Below are positions 9,454 through 19,020 of a stretch of DNA of 64,000 bases, one piece after another. A program made the translations under genes and the position numbers. The stretch is from Catalinimonas alkaloidigena. GTDB lineage: Bacteria; Bacteroidota; Bacteroidia; Cytophagales; Cyclobacteriaceae. Position 1 is the first letter of the stretch. The number at the start of each line of letters is the position of its first letter. Location: the NCBI RefSeq assembly GCF_029504655.1, contig NZ_JAQFIL010000001.1, forward strand, positions 6,701,001 through 6,765,000, given 5' to 3'. Under the pieces are notes generated by a model. It saw only the letters and a list, made by a program, of their open reading frames with translations. It did not search any database and had not been told where the DNA came from.

Positions 9454-11931
9454 TTAGAACTCCTGCTCACCAAATTCACTTTTGATAAACCTGGACTTGC
9501 CTGCTGGCTGGTTGATACGGAAGCTAAGGTTAAGCATAATCATATCTACTTCATACACGTAATTAGTGGTGGTGTAAAATACTCCGGTGGTTTCCGGATC
9601 ATCGCCCCAAGTCGTAATCCTCTGCTCGTTGGTAGGTAGCAGGCCCATATCCATATTCAGCCATTGCAGGGTAGCGATAAGGCGTTTGTCCAAAAAGGAT
9701 TTCTGCACCGTCAGGTTTGGAGAAAGAAAACGTGAATCTTCTCCCTGGGCAGTATTTTGATCAGAGATATAATTGAGTGTCCATTGTACGCTAAAGTCAG
9801 GGCTGATTTTAAAAGTAGTATTGGCATTGATAGAATAAATCCAGCTACTGGTACGCACCGGTTCTCCGGCAAATTCTCCGGTAATATTATTATTGTATAC
9901 GTTTCCTCCGGCATAAAGCTGCCACCAGTCTGTAGGGTTAAGCTCTGCTCCTGCCTCCAGCCCATAGGACCGCCCCCGACCTACATTGGAATATATACGA
10001 TTCAGTATGGTATCATTGTACACTGTATTGACACGGTTGATCAGGTTTTGTACATCCTGAAAATAGGCAGTTACAAACACTGAATTATCACCAAAGTCCT
10101 TGATTGCGCCCAGTTCTGCCAGGTCAATGAATTCGGGCAGCAGCTCTGCATCTCCTTGCTCCAGCGTTTCAGAATGTTCTCTTTCAGGAAAAGAATTCAT
10201 TTTGAAAGTAGTGGTTCTTTCTACCCTTTTGCTATAAGCAGCTTTCAGGCGAAAGCTCTCACTCCAGTCGTAAAGCAGGTTGGCTGAGGGGTATAACTTT
10301 ACAAAATCATAATTGTAAGTTGTATCTACAAACTGATTAGCTAAAACCAGTTGGCGGTCCATAATTTCCATCCGCATGCCTGCCGCATAGGAAAGTTTAT
10401 CCCACTTTCCAGAATACTGACCATATAATGAATGTATGCGTCGGTTCAGGTCTACCGTACTTGAGAACTCAGGAATGGGGGCATACTCATCCATACCAAT
10501 AATTCTTTCTTCATAGAAGAAATCTCCCTGATGGTCCAGATTTCTGAACTGATAGCCAACATCCAGTTTTCCTTGCCCCAAGGACTTACTATAATCCAGT
10601 TGAAAACGAATGCCATGTAAAGGGTTGTCATTGGTATTATACTGATCCTGCAAAGTATCCAGCAGCGTAGGCCAGGAAAGGTTGAGGTTGGTGGTAGGCC
10701 CTCCCAGCATCGTATATTCATAAAGGAGAGAAGCCGATAAACTGGACTCATTTTCAAAGGTATGGGCATAGTCCAGGCTACTGATCAGGAAATCTCCCCG
10801 GCGGATGCGTAGGTTCTCGTTATAGTAAGTGATCTGACTTATCGTATCATTTTCCGGACGATAGACTTTGCTATTGTTATAAAGGATATCCGCTGTGCGG
10901 TCTTTGCTGCGCTTGCCGGCATATAAGCCCAGACTAAAATTGTTATTTTCGTCAGGCGTATACCCTATCGTAGCCCGAGCAGTATAGGCTTCTTCGTCAA
11001 AGCTACGTTCACCATCAGAAGGAAATCGTGTCAAGGTATCGTTAATAATGGTGTATACGTCTCCTTCCCTTCTTCCGGCAATGTCATTCCTGAGATAACT
11101 GGCTCCTAAGGCAATATCCCATTTATCCTTCCGGTAGTTAAGGGTAAAATCTCCTCCAAAGCGGCGGGCAGGCTCGGCATTATCATAAGGCTCTATGCTG
11201 GGCAGGCCCACTTTTGCATTGACCTGGAGAAACAAGCCATCGGTAGCCCCTTTGCGGGTAATGATGTTGATAATTCCAGCTTTGCCTTCCGGATCATATT
11301 TGGCAGAAGGGGCAGTGACAATCTCCACGTCTTCTATAGCATTGGCTGGCAGTTGGTTAAGGATAACTGTAGGATCACCTTGTATGGGTTTACCATTAAG
11401 TAATATGGTAAAGCCCGAGGAGCCGCGTACGGTAATCCCCCCTTCGGCATTTACCGCTACTGAAGGCACATTTCTTAATACATCGGTGGCAGTGCCTCCC
11501 ATAGCCGACTGGAACTGCCCGGCATTATATACCTGCCGGTCTATTTTGTGATAAGTAGTGGCTTTTTGTCCGCTTACCTGTATCTCGTTCAACAGTTGTT
11601 CATTGGCTTGAAGGCTAATGGCGCCGGCATCATAAGTCTGGGCTTTAGATAGCTGAATATCATCCAGTTTTTTGCTTTCATAACCCACAAATTGTACTTG
11701 CAGGTAATATAGCCCTTCACTTAAATTTTCCAACTTAAAAGCGCCATCTGCCTGGGTCACTACTCCGCTTACGATGGAGGAGTCAGCTGGAGAGAAAAGC
11801 ACAACATTGGCATATTCCAAAGGAGCATCACTGCTTTGATCTACTACACTTCCATGAATGATCGCCTGCTGAGCACTAAGTTGATGAAGTAGAAAAGTTA
11901 AAAAAAAGCTTAGGCAAATGGACTTTGTCAT
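9454..11931 (-). CDS. TonB-dependent receptor, outer-membrane beta-barrel family
   Basis: Outer-membrane active transporter energised by TonB. A signal peptide (1-20, ending LSAQQ) is followed by a carboxypeptidase-regulatory-like beta-sandwich (about 25-105). A plug domain at about 130-230 contains VRGSSGFTILLNGKP and DVEIVTAPSAKYDPEGKAGIINIIT. A large barrel follows, with the repeated aromatic strand ends of the OMP_b-brl_3 type. At 825 residues it belongs to the group that stands alone without SusD, so the substrate may be small (metal chelate, peptide, vitamin). An AraC-type regulator gene lies immediately upstream on the same strand, and a 21-bp-spaced direct repeat lies between them, so it is probably the regulator's target. 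Confidence 0.92.
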   Translation of the reverse strand: MTKSICLSFFLTFLLHQLSAQQAIIHGSVVDQSSDAPLEYANVVLFSPADSSIVSGVVTQADGAFKLENLSEGLYYLQVQFVGYESKKLDDIQLSKAQTYDAGAISLQANEQLLNEIQVSGQKATTYHKIDRQVYNAGQFQSAMGGTATDVLRNVPSVAVNAEGGITVRGSSGFTILLNGKPIQGDPTVILNQLPANAIEDVEIVTAPSAKYDPEGKAGIINIITRKGATDGLFLQVNAKVGLPSIEPYDNAEPARRFGGDFTLNYRKDKWDIALGASYLRNDIAGRREGDVYTIINDTLTRFPSDGERSFDEEAYTARATIGYTPDENNNFSLGLYAGKRSKDRTADILYNNSKVYRPENDTISQITYYNENLRIRRGDFLISSLDYAHTFENESSLSASLLYEYTMLGGPTTNLNLSWPTLLDTLQDQYNTNDNPLHGIRFQLDYSKSLGQGKLDVGYQFRNLDHQGDFFYEERIIGMDEYAPIPEFSSTVDLNRRIHSLYGQYSGKWDKLSYAAGMRMEIMDRQLVLANQFVDTTYNYDFVKLYPSANLLYDWSESFRLKAAYSKRVERTTTFKMNSFPEREHSETLEQGDAELLPEFIDLAELGAIKDFGDNSVFVTAYFQDVQNLINRVNTVYNDTILNRIYSNVGRGRSYGLEAGAELNPTDWWQLYAGGNVYNNNITGEFAGEPVRTSSWIYSINANTTFKISPDFSVQWTLNYISDQNTAQGEDSRFLSPNLTVQKSFLDKRLIATLQWLNMDMGLLPTNEQRITTWGDDPETTGVFYTTTNYVYEVDMIMLNLSFRINQPAGKSRFIKSEFGEQEF

Positions 11932-11987
11932 AAATAAATTAGGTAAGGCTTAACGAAAAGACGAAGTTATTATCAATGGGCCACACC

Positions 11988-12023
11988 ATCATGGTCATTT
12001 TGCCCCTGATTATGGTGATTTTG
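11988..12023 (-). promoter_or_regulatory. Candidate AraC-type operator: direct repeat at 21-bp spacing
   Basis: ATCATGGTCATTTTG (11988-12002) and ATTATGGTGATTTTG (12009-12023) match at 13 of 15 bases, and their starts are exactly 21 bp apart, two helical turns. It lies 57-92 bp upstream of the TonB-receptor start and directly after the stop codon of the AraC-type gene. A weak -7-like TAACTTCG on the minus strand (11969-11962) sits between the repeat and the receptor gene. AraC-family proteins such as AraC itself bind direct half-sites with 21-bp periodicity. Confidence 0.6.
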
Positions 12024-12030
12024 AAGGTTA

Positions 12031-12852
12031 CTACATCATATCACGGTATTTCTGAGGTGTCAACCGGGTTTGGGTTTTGAAAAATCTGGTGAAATTCGAA
12101 GTATCGCTGAATTGCAGATCCGTAGCAATCTCAGTAACTGTTTTATCGGTATGAAACAGCAAGTTTTTGGCTTCCAGCACGATGCGTTCTTTAATGATGC
12201 TACTGGCATTTTTGCCTATTGCCAGCTGGCATACTTCATTCAGCCTGGCGGTAGAGCTATTCAACGCTTCTGCGTACTCACTGACCAGCTTCAGCTCATG
12301 AAACTTTTGATCTACCAGTTTCTTATAGCTGTAAAGTAGATTAAGCTTATTTTGACTACCATGCTGCTGATGCGTTAACTTCTGCGAAAGTTTTAAGATG
12401 ATCAGATTGAGGTAAGCATACAGCATTTCCTCCGTCCCCCTCTTCTGTTGATACTCTTCTATGCACTGCTGAAAAATACTCATTAGGTCATGAGCATCTT
12501 TCAATTTGATTTCAGGCTGAAACTCATAGAGCTTGTTGCGTGCAGCCGGATAATTTCGCAAAACCTCTTCCTTAAACATCAGCACATAACCTTTAGGAAT
12601 TTGTGAAAAGTCCCAGCAGTGTACCTGACCGGGCTTAAGAATATGTACTAAAGGCGGGATGACTTCATGACCGCTGTCATCTATGGTATGGAATCCACCA
12701 CCTTCGCTGAGCAGGATAATTTCAAAATAACCATCATGTTTATGCGGACGGGTAGGCTTGATCACTTCCTTCATTTTACTCACCTTAAACAACTGATGAG
12801 TTTCAATCTTGGCTTTAAGAGGAAAACTTTGCATGAACGCTTGTGGTAACAC
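12031..12852 (-). CDS. AraC-family transcriptional regulator with cupin sensor domain
   Basis: DNA-binding regulator. An N-terminal cupin-like effector domain (about 25-110) contains RPHKHDGYFEIILLSEG, HTIDD and ILKPGQVHCWDF. A helical linker follows. The C-terminal double helix-turn-helix domain (about 175-273) contains STARLNEVCQLAIGKNASSII and ATDLQFSDTSNFTRFFKTQT ending TPQKYRDM, the standard AraC signature. Length 273 is normal. It is co-oriented with the TonB receptor gene that starts 99 bases further on, with a direct-repeat operator candidate between. The effector is unknown. Confidence 0.93.
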   Translation of the reverse strand: MLPQAFMQSFPLKAKIETHQLFKVSKMKEVIKPTRPHKHDGYFEIILLSEGGGFHTIDDSGHEVIPPLVHILKPGQVHCWDFSQIPKGYVLMFKEEVLRNYPAARNKLYEFQPEIKLKDAHDLMSIFQQCIEEYQQKRGTEEMLYAYLNLIILKLSQKLTHQQHGSQNKLNLLYSYKKLVDQKFHELKLVSEYAEALNSSTARLNEVCQLAIGKNASSIIKERIVLEAKNLLFHTDKTVTEIATDLQFSDTSNFTRFFKTQTRLTPQKYRDMM

Positions 12853-12930
12853 TTAATGTCGCAGAAAGTTAACACTTTCTGAGTACAACTTCACCCCTCT
12901 TTCAATCTTACCTCTAGAAGATGTTGTTCA

Positions 12931-13668
12931 TTATCTGCCAACTACTTCTTTTGCATTCAACGCCCAGTAGTATTCAGAATAATCCAGTGCATAATTCTCA
13001 GGAAGTTTAGCACTTCTGTACTGATTGATAAACACTTTGAGGCTTTTACCATGATAGGTGAAATCGTTCTTATACCAGGCAAAAATTCGGGAGATCAGTA
13101 TTATTCTTGATTCGTGATCTATTTTAATAAAATTTTCATTATTCAAACTTAAACGAATCCTCTGATCCAGTTGTTCGTCCAGCTTTTGGGGTAGATAGGC
13201 GAAGTTTGCCAGTCGGGGACATGAAACGGCAGCGCTGGAAAGCGCAAAGTGAATACGCGGATCACGGTAAGGAATCATGATTTTCATAATTTCCAGATGG
13301 TTAAGAGTCATGCTTTCTCCAGCCACCAGGTGTTTTTCTCGGTCAAAGAAACCTTCATGATCCAGGGGAGAACTCAGGGGATAGTATTTTGAAATCTGAT
13401 GTATCACAATGAGGTTGTAAGCATTTAGATAAAATGCTTTTGTTTCCTCTGCTGTTAGTTTACTCACTTCCACCTGCCCAATGGCCAGGTATAATGTTTC
13501 TATTAACTCAAAATGATTCTGTATCCTCTGATAGTCTACTTTCCCATCGTTTGCCCAAAGCCTCATAAAGCTATCCGTCTCCTGAAGAAAAGACTGATAA
13601 TCTATTCCGGCTTGCATATTGGTAACAGTACATCCGAAAATGATGAGTAAGCAGAGCGACTTTTTCAT
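12931..13668 (-). CDS. DUF547 domain-containing secreted protein
   Basis: Exported protein of unknown function. A signal peptide (about 1-20, MKKSLCLLIIFGCT onward) is followed by a DUF547 domain: VDYQRIQ, AFYLNAYNLIVIHQISKYYP, NHLEIMKIMIPYRDPRIHFALS, SCPRLANFAYLPQKLDEQL. DUF547 proteins have a papain-like fold with a Cys-His pair; the Cys in AAVSCP and the His in RIHFAL are the obvious candidates, but no activity is established here. It stands between the AraC gene and the divergent purU. A good -7 box (TAGATTTG, 13692-13685) lies just upstream. Confidence 0.85.
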   Translation of the reverse strand: MKKSLCLLIIFGCTVTNMQAGIDYQSFLQETDSFMRLWANDGKVDYQRIQNHFELIETLYLAIGQVEVSKLTAEETKAFYLNAYNLIVIHQISKYYPLSSPLDHEGFFDREKHLVAGESMTLNHLEIMKIMIPYRDPRIHFALSSAAVSCPRLANFAYLPQKLDEQLDQRIRLSLNNENFIKIDHESRIILISRIFAWYKNDFTYHGKSLKVFINQYRSAKLPENYALDYSEYYWALNAKEVVGR

Positions 13669-13684
13669 ATGGCTAAATTTTATA

Positions 13685-13692
13685 CAAATCTA
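13685..13692 (-). promoter_or_regulatory. Candidate -7 promoter box for the DUF547 gene
   Basis: Minus-strand TAGATTTG, a full TAnnTTTG match, 17-24 bases from the start codon. No TTG is found at the proper distance upstream, so only half of the promoter is supported. Confidence 0.4.
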
Positions 13693-13890
13693 ATAATTTT
13701 TTGTACTATTAAATATTAGCCTATAGATTCTATCATGCGCGAGCTGATTTTGAGAGGAATAATGTATTTGCAGGAGACACATCAGTACCTAAGCATATAA
13801 AAAGCACAAATGATATCGCACATTTTTCGCTAATTCCTTTACTTTACGAAGGTTACCGACAGTGTGAGTCTTTGAAAAACTTAGTTACCT

Positions 13891-14754
13891 ATGGACAACA
13901 AAAAGATTACTGCTATACTACTGCTCTCCTGCCCGGACAGGGTGGGCTTAGTTTCCAGAATCTCACATTTTATTTTTGAACGAGGAGGGAATATTCTTGA
14001 CCTGGACGAGCATGTAGACACGCACCAAAATATATTCTCGGCCAGAGTAGCCTGGGATATGAAAAACTTTTCTATTCCTGCGTCTAAGGTGAAAGAAGCT
14101 TTCGCCCCCCTGGCCAATGAATTTGATGCCAGTTGGAGATTACAGTTTTCAGGTGTGGCGAACAGGCTTGCTATATTTGTATCTAAGTATGATCATTGCC
14201 TGCAGGAGATACTTTGGCGCAAAAGTATGGGAGAGTTTGATTTTGACATCCCGCTGATCATTTCCAACCACCCTGATCTGCAGCCTTTGGCCAGGCATTA
14301 CGATATTCCCTATCATGTATTTTCCATTACTAAAGAAAATCGTATGGAACAGGAAGAGAAAGAGATTGCCCTCCTGGAAAAGCATCAGATAGATACGATT
14401 GTGCTGGCTCGCTATATGCAAATCATATCTCCGCAATTTGTAGCAAAGTATCCTAATAAGATTATCAACATTCATCATTCTTTTCTACCTGCTTTTATCG
14501 GGGGAAATCCTTACAAACAAGCTTATGAGAGAGGTGTAAAGCTCATTGGCGCTACCAGCCATTATGTAACCGCAGAAATCGACGAAGGCCCTATCATTGA
14601 GCAGGATATTATCAGAATTTCGCATAAGGATTCAGTGAAAGATCTGGTAAGAAAAGGACGGGACCTGGAGCGTTTGGTACTTGCTCGTGCATTACACCAC
14701 CACAGTGAACACCGTATTCTTGTAAATGAGAATAAGACCATCATTTTTGATTAA
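13891..14754 (+). CDS. purU: Formyltetrahydrofolate deformylase
   Basis: Hydrolyses 10-formyl-tetrahydrofolate to tetrahydrofolate and formate, balancing one-carbon pools and feeding formate to purine synthesis. An N-terminal ACT domain (about 7-85; LLSCPDRVGLVSRISHFIFE) is followed by a formyltransferase-fold catalytic domain. The catalytic triad is visible: Asn193 and His195 in NIHHSFLPAF, and Asp231 in EIDEGPIIEQD. Length 287 is typical. It is divergent from the DUF547 gene and appears to be transcribed alone. Confidence 0.95.
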   Translation: MDNKKITAILLLSCPDRVGLVSRISHFIFERGGNILDLDEHVDTHQNIFSARVAWDMKNFSIPASKVKEAFAPLANEFDASWRLQFSGVANRLAIFVSKYDHCLQEILWRKSMGEFDFDIPLIISNHPDLQPLARHYDIPYHVFSITKENRMEQEEKEIALLEKHQIDTIVLARYMQIISPQFVAKYPNKIINIHHSFLPAFIGGNPYKQAYERGVKLIGATSHYVTAEIDEGPIIEQDIIRISHKDSVKDLVRKGRDLERLVLARALHHHSEHRILVNENKTIIFD

Positions 14755-15209
14755 ATGCTATGAATAATAGCTGCATATTCCTACCTTTCTTCCTTAGTAT
14801 TTTTCCTATTAAGTACTGTTAGTATTTTTCGCCTCTATAATCAGGTATTTTAACATTTTACCAGCAATAAAATACGAGCAACTCCCTAAGTATTATTTTT
14901 TTGTAAAAACTAAAAACCCCACATCTGTATAAACCCCCTTACTCATTTTGGACGCAATACACCCATAATGAGGATTTAAGGCTTGAATTCACAAACTTTT
15001 TTACATCATATGAGCATATGTATTGACGAAATAGCTTTGGTATTTATTTCTTGTTAACAATTGTGAGCATTTACTACTTATATGTGAACTATTCGTCTGT
15101 ATATAAAGAATTTACAAGCTAACGTAAGTGCTATTTTTTGTGCCAAACCCGTATATTTTCTATGAATTAGCCATCCATATTCAACATTTTTAACCTTTTA
15201 TATTTTTTT
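14755..15209. other. 455-bp AT-rich upstream region of the decayed susC gene
   Basis: No open frame was recognised. A TAGCTTTG box (15032-15039, plus) matches TAnnTTTG but lacks a TTG at the right distance; it may be the old promoter of the susC-like gene. Long AT-rich leaders of this sort are usual before susC genes. Confidence 0.5.
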
Positions 15210-17545
15210 ATGAAAAAGTATTTTTTACTGTTTGCGATAGTCGCCAGTAACCTGGCAGAGGCACAGCAACGCAAAGTTTAAGGAACCATACTATCGACAG
15301 AGGATCAGGAGCCTCTTCCCGGAGTGAATGTGCTTATTAAGCATACCACGCTCGGAACATTATCCTCTATAGGAGGACAGTACTCACTAGCCCTACCAGA
15401 CTCTATCAGTGATCCGGTGCTCATATTCTCTTTTGTAGGCTATGAAGAACAAGAGGTACAGGTGGGAAATAATACTATTCTTGACATTGAGTTAAGTAGC
15501 GCTACGCAGCAACTGGAAGAAGTAGTGGTGGTTGGTTATGGTGTGATAGACCGGGACAAGCTAGCCGGCTCTGTCTCTTCTATAGGTGGTGAAGATATCG
15601 AATCCGATCCTGTTGTGGGGCTCAATCAGGCTGTGCAAGGCAAAGTGGCCGGTGTACAGGTAACCCAAAACTCGGGCACTCCTGGGGGTGCGCTGAACTT
15701 TAGAGTAAGGGGAATTACCACATTAAACTCAAGTACCACTGAACCTCTGTATGTAGTAGACGGTGTTCCGGTAAATTCCGACAATTATGGAGGGATTAAT
15801 GCTGGTGCCCGCCAGACGATCAATCCTTTGGCTTCTATCAATCAGGCAGATGTAGCTTCTATTGAGGTGCTGAAGGATGCTTCGGCTACTGCTATCTACG
15901 GAGCGAGGGCCGCCAATGGGGTGGTGCTGATCACTACTAAAAAAGGGAAAAGTGGTGACAGTCAGGTAAATCTTAATGCTTACTACGGTCTGCAGGAATT
16001 ACCCAATACGATAAACATGGCCAATACTCAGGAATACAAGCAGTATGTTGCTGATCTTGCCGCACTAAACGATTGGGAGGACCCTGGCTTTGCCGCAGGA
16101 GATGTTTATACGAACTGGCAAGAGGAGCTTTACCAGAATAAACTGATTGAGGATGGAGAAATAGCTCCTATTCAAAGCTATACCCTATCTACTAGTGGAG
16201 GCAGTGAGCACACCACATATTATGTCTCCGGCTCATATTTCAATCAGGAAGGAATTGTCAGAAACTCAGGGTATGAAAGGCTAGGTCTGAGAACTAATCT
16301 GGAACACGAAATAAATGACTGGGTGAAGTTTGGCACTAACCTTAGCTTGTCTCGTGGCACCACTGACAGAATTATTGAGGACTTCGGAGGGGCTGGCCCG
16401 GTAACCCTTGCGCTTATTAGTCGCCCCAACATTCCTGTATATGATGAAAACGGAGATTTTTATCTTGATACCCTTATAAATCGCGACAACCCTATTGCCG
16501 CAGCAGAAGTTCCCACCTATTATGACCAGGTAGACAGGGTGCTGGGTAATTTATACCTGGAAGTTGAACCTCTTGAAGGATTATTATTCAGGTCTACTTT
16601 TGGTATTGACAGAACTGATAATGAAGGAGAGTTTTATCGCCCAAGAGAAGGGATAATAGCCGGAATGCAAAGACAAGGGGTAAGGAACACGAATCGCTAT
16701 CTCACCTTTACCTGGCTCAACGAAAATACGCTTACCTATCACAAAACTATTGGAGATCACGAGTTTACGGCTCTGGTGGGAAATACCCTGCAAAGAGCAA
16801 GTATCAATCAATTATCTACTGCCGCCAATGGTTTTGCTACCGATGAAGTAGTCATTGTAAACAACGCTACCTCCTATAATGTGAGTGAAAGAGAAGAAAG
16901 TTGGAGCCTGGCTTCATTTATTTCCAGGATCAATTATATTTTCAAAGATCGTTATATTCTGACAGCCAACTATCGCATTGATGGTTCATCCAGATTTGGT
17001 CAGGAAAATCTTTATGGAGCATTTCCTTCTGTAGCAGCAGCCTGGAGAATATCTGAAGAAAATTTCATCCAAAACATACCGACTATCGATAACCTGAAAC
17101 TGCGTGCCAGTTGGGGTAAGTCGGGAAACCAACCACGAGATTTCTATAATGCGGTTCCGCTTTACAGCATCAGTGTTTATTATGGAGATTATGTCGGATT
17201 TATTCCTCAGACCATCGGAAACGACCAGTTGGGTTGGGAGTCTACTACTCAATATAATATTGGCCTGGACTTAGGCCTGTTTGAAAACAGAATTAGTCTT
17301 CTGGCCGATTATTTCATCAAAAAAACTGAAGACTTACTGACCAGTTATCGTATGCCCCAGGCTACCGGCACTTTGTTTACTACCGTCAATCTGGGAAATA
17401 TGGAGAATAAGGGTTTTGAGTTTGAGCTTTCTAGTCGAAACACAGAAGGAGCATTTTCATGGAACACTAGCCTCAATATGTCATTTATCAAAAACAAGGT
17501 TACCTATCTGGCGGGAGAAGAGGTATTAGACGGGCTAGATGATGC
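15210..17545 (+). pseudogene. SusC/RagA-family TonB-dependent transporter, decayed
   Basis: The original start is the ATG at 15210 (MKKYFLLFAIVASN, a signal peptide). The frame is cut by TAA at 15279-15281 (codon 24), where RKV*GTI replaces the normal V-S-G-T-I start of the carboxypeptidase-regulatory domain, and then continues intact: LEEVVVVGYG, a plug with LYVVDGVPVN and SIEVLKDASATAIYGARAANGVVLITTKKG, and a barrel up to LGNMENKGFEFEL. About 230-270 C-terminal residues of a normal SusC are missing, because the frame runs directly into the second half of a SusD gene near 17515-17560. Reinitiation at GTG 15324 would lack the signal peptide. It is therefore almost certainly non-functional. 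Confidence 0.88.
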
Positions 17546-18319
17546 CTATAGCTTACAGTCAGCCTAACCGGGCCAATTTACTCTTAATCAAAGCCCTGTT
17601 GGCCAAGGGTTCATTTGTACAACGGTAATTATGAACAAGCTGAAGCATTATCTTCAGAAGTAATTGATCAGAAACCTCTTTCTTTAACTCCTGATTATAG
17701 CTCTATTTTTATCAATAGTGATGAAGAAGAAACTTTACTGGAGATTCCTTTTGATCAGCGTAGCGGATATAACGCATTATCTGCACTTACGTTGCCCTCA
17801 GGAGAGCCTTATAACGGTACAGCAGGCACGCCCTTAGTAGTGTACAGGCAAGATGGTATTTCCCCACTCTTAGAACTGTATACAGAGGAGGATATTCGCT
17901 TTCAGGAAACACTTTATCAGCAAAATGGAGAACATTATATAGTAAAATATACCTCAATCAATAACTTTGATGCGATTTCGCTCATGAGAGTGCCTGAGAT
18001 TCTGCTCATTTATGCTGAAGCTGCTGCCAGAAATGCAGGATCAGTTACTCAGAAAGCTTTTGATGCTTATAATCGAGTGAGAACTCGTGCAGGAGTTCCT
18101 TCAGATATCTCCGAATTTAGCTCAGTAGATGCATTTATCAATGAGATAGTAGAAGAGAAAAGAAGAGAAATGGTGCTGGAAGGGGAAGCCTGGTTTGACT
18201 ATGTAAGGGCTGGAAAAGCAGATGAACTGGGTGTTACAAATCCTGACTTCCATATTTACCCCATTCCTCAGATAGAATTAGATGTGAATCGTAAACTTGA
18301 GCAGAATCCCGGCTATTAG
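17546..18319 (+). pseudogene. SusD-family C-terminal fragment, frameshifted
   Basis: Only the second half of a SusD remains. One frame reads YSQPNRANLLLIKALLA up to 17604; the reading then continues one base later as RVHLYNGNYEQAEALSSEVI, so one extra base near 17605 breaks the conserved ALLARVxLYNG helix. The rest is intact to the stop: SLMRVPEILLIYAEAAARN, EKRREMVLEGEAWFDYVRAG and the terminal QNPGY. The lipoprotein signal and roughly 200 N-terminal residues are gone, removed by the same deletion that truncates the SusC gene. Confidence 0.88.
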
Positions 18320-18407
18320 GATAAGTAAGTAATACCTATCAGTATTAAAAATGTTGCGCACCCTGCATACTCACCATTTTTTATGCTGGTAGGTTCTGAA
18401 TTTTCTT

Positions 18408-18578
18408 CTATCTTAAAAATTTCTTCACCAGCAGGCCAATTATTATTACCACTATGATAATCAGGATAATGGCAGTCCAGAATCCTGCTTCAAAAATATC
18501 GCCTATAAAATCGCAGGCACTCATACCAAACATGAGCGTTAATGCCAGAAGTAGTGTTTTGATATGGGTATAGCTCAT
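18408..18578 (-). CDS. Small membrane lipoprotein
   Basis: A 56-residue protein from the ATG at 18578 (an upstream TTG at 18590 would add four residues). The signal peptide ends FGMSAC with Cys22 as the lipidation site. A short GDIFEAGFW segment and one strongly hydrophobic helix rich in Ile and Val follow, then LVKKFLR at the end. Such small proteins are frequent in Bacteroidota and are sometimes labelled phosphatidate cytidylyltransferase, which the sequence does not support. Function unknown. Confidence 0.6.
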   Translation of the reverse strand: MSYTHIKTLLLALTLMFGMSACDFIGDIFEAGFWTAIILIIIVVIIIGLLVKKFLR

Positions 18579-18711
18579 AATAATATACAATAAGGATGTT
18601 TTTTACCCTGGAAAAAATAGAACACATCCGGTTGTTATAAAAAATTGGGATATGACGCTATGTTGCATACATATCCCAATCAGGAAGAATATTTTCAAAA
18701 ATTATTATCTG

Positions 18712-18897
18712 CTAATAACTGTTTATTTTTTTTCTTAATTCATCTTTGCTCTTGCCGGTTTTCTTTTGTAACCGCCCTAAAAGTTCATCTTCTTGACCTT
18801 CAGCATAGGTTAAATCTTCATCGGTAAGCTCACCATAATCCTGCTTAAGCTTACCTTTTACTTCATTCCATCTACCTTTGATTCTTAAATCATCCAT
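18712..18897 (-). CDS. CsbD family stress protein
   Basis: A small hydrophilic protein of the general stress response family first described in Bacillus CsbD; biochemical role unknown. Starting at ATG 18897 ([16 protein letters not shown]) gives 61 residues with the whole domain: the [13 protein letters not shown] helix, [18 protein letters not shown], and [11 protein letters not shown]. An earlier in-frame ATG at 18921 would add eight hydrophobic residues and does not fit the family. Confidence 0.88.
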   Translation of the reverse strand: MDDLRIKGRWNEVKGKLKQDYGELTDEDLTYAEGQEDELLGRLQKKTGKSKDELRKKINSY

Positions 18898-19020
18898 AGC
18901 TAAAAAAATTAAGTTATACATTGGTTTAAATAAAAATACAACCTACCAAATCCATAATTGTTATCTTTTTGAATTGGTAATTTATCAAAATTACCTGCTG
19001 GTGCACTTTCTGGATTTACA

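Noticed and set aside
18408..18578. Naming the small lipoprotein as phosphatidate cytidylyltransferase
   Set aside because: Such labels exist for similar tiny proteins, but a 56-residue protein with one helix cannot contain the CdsA fold.
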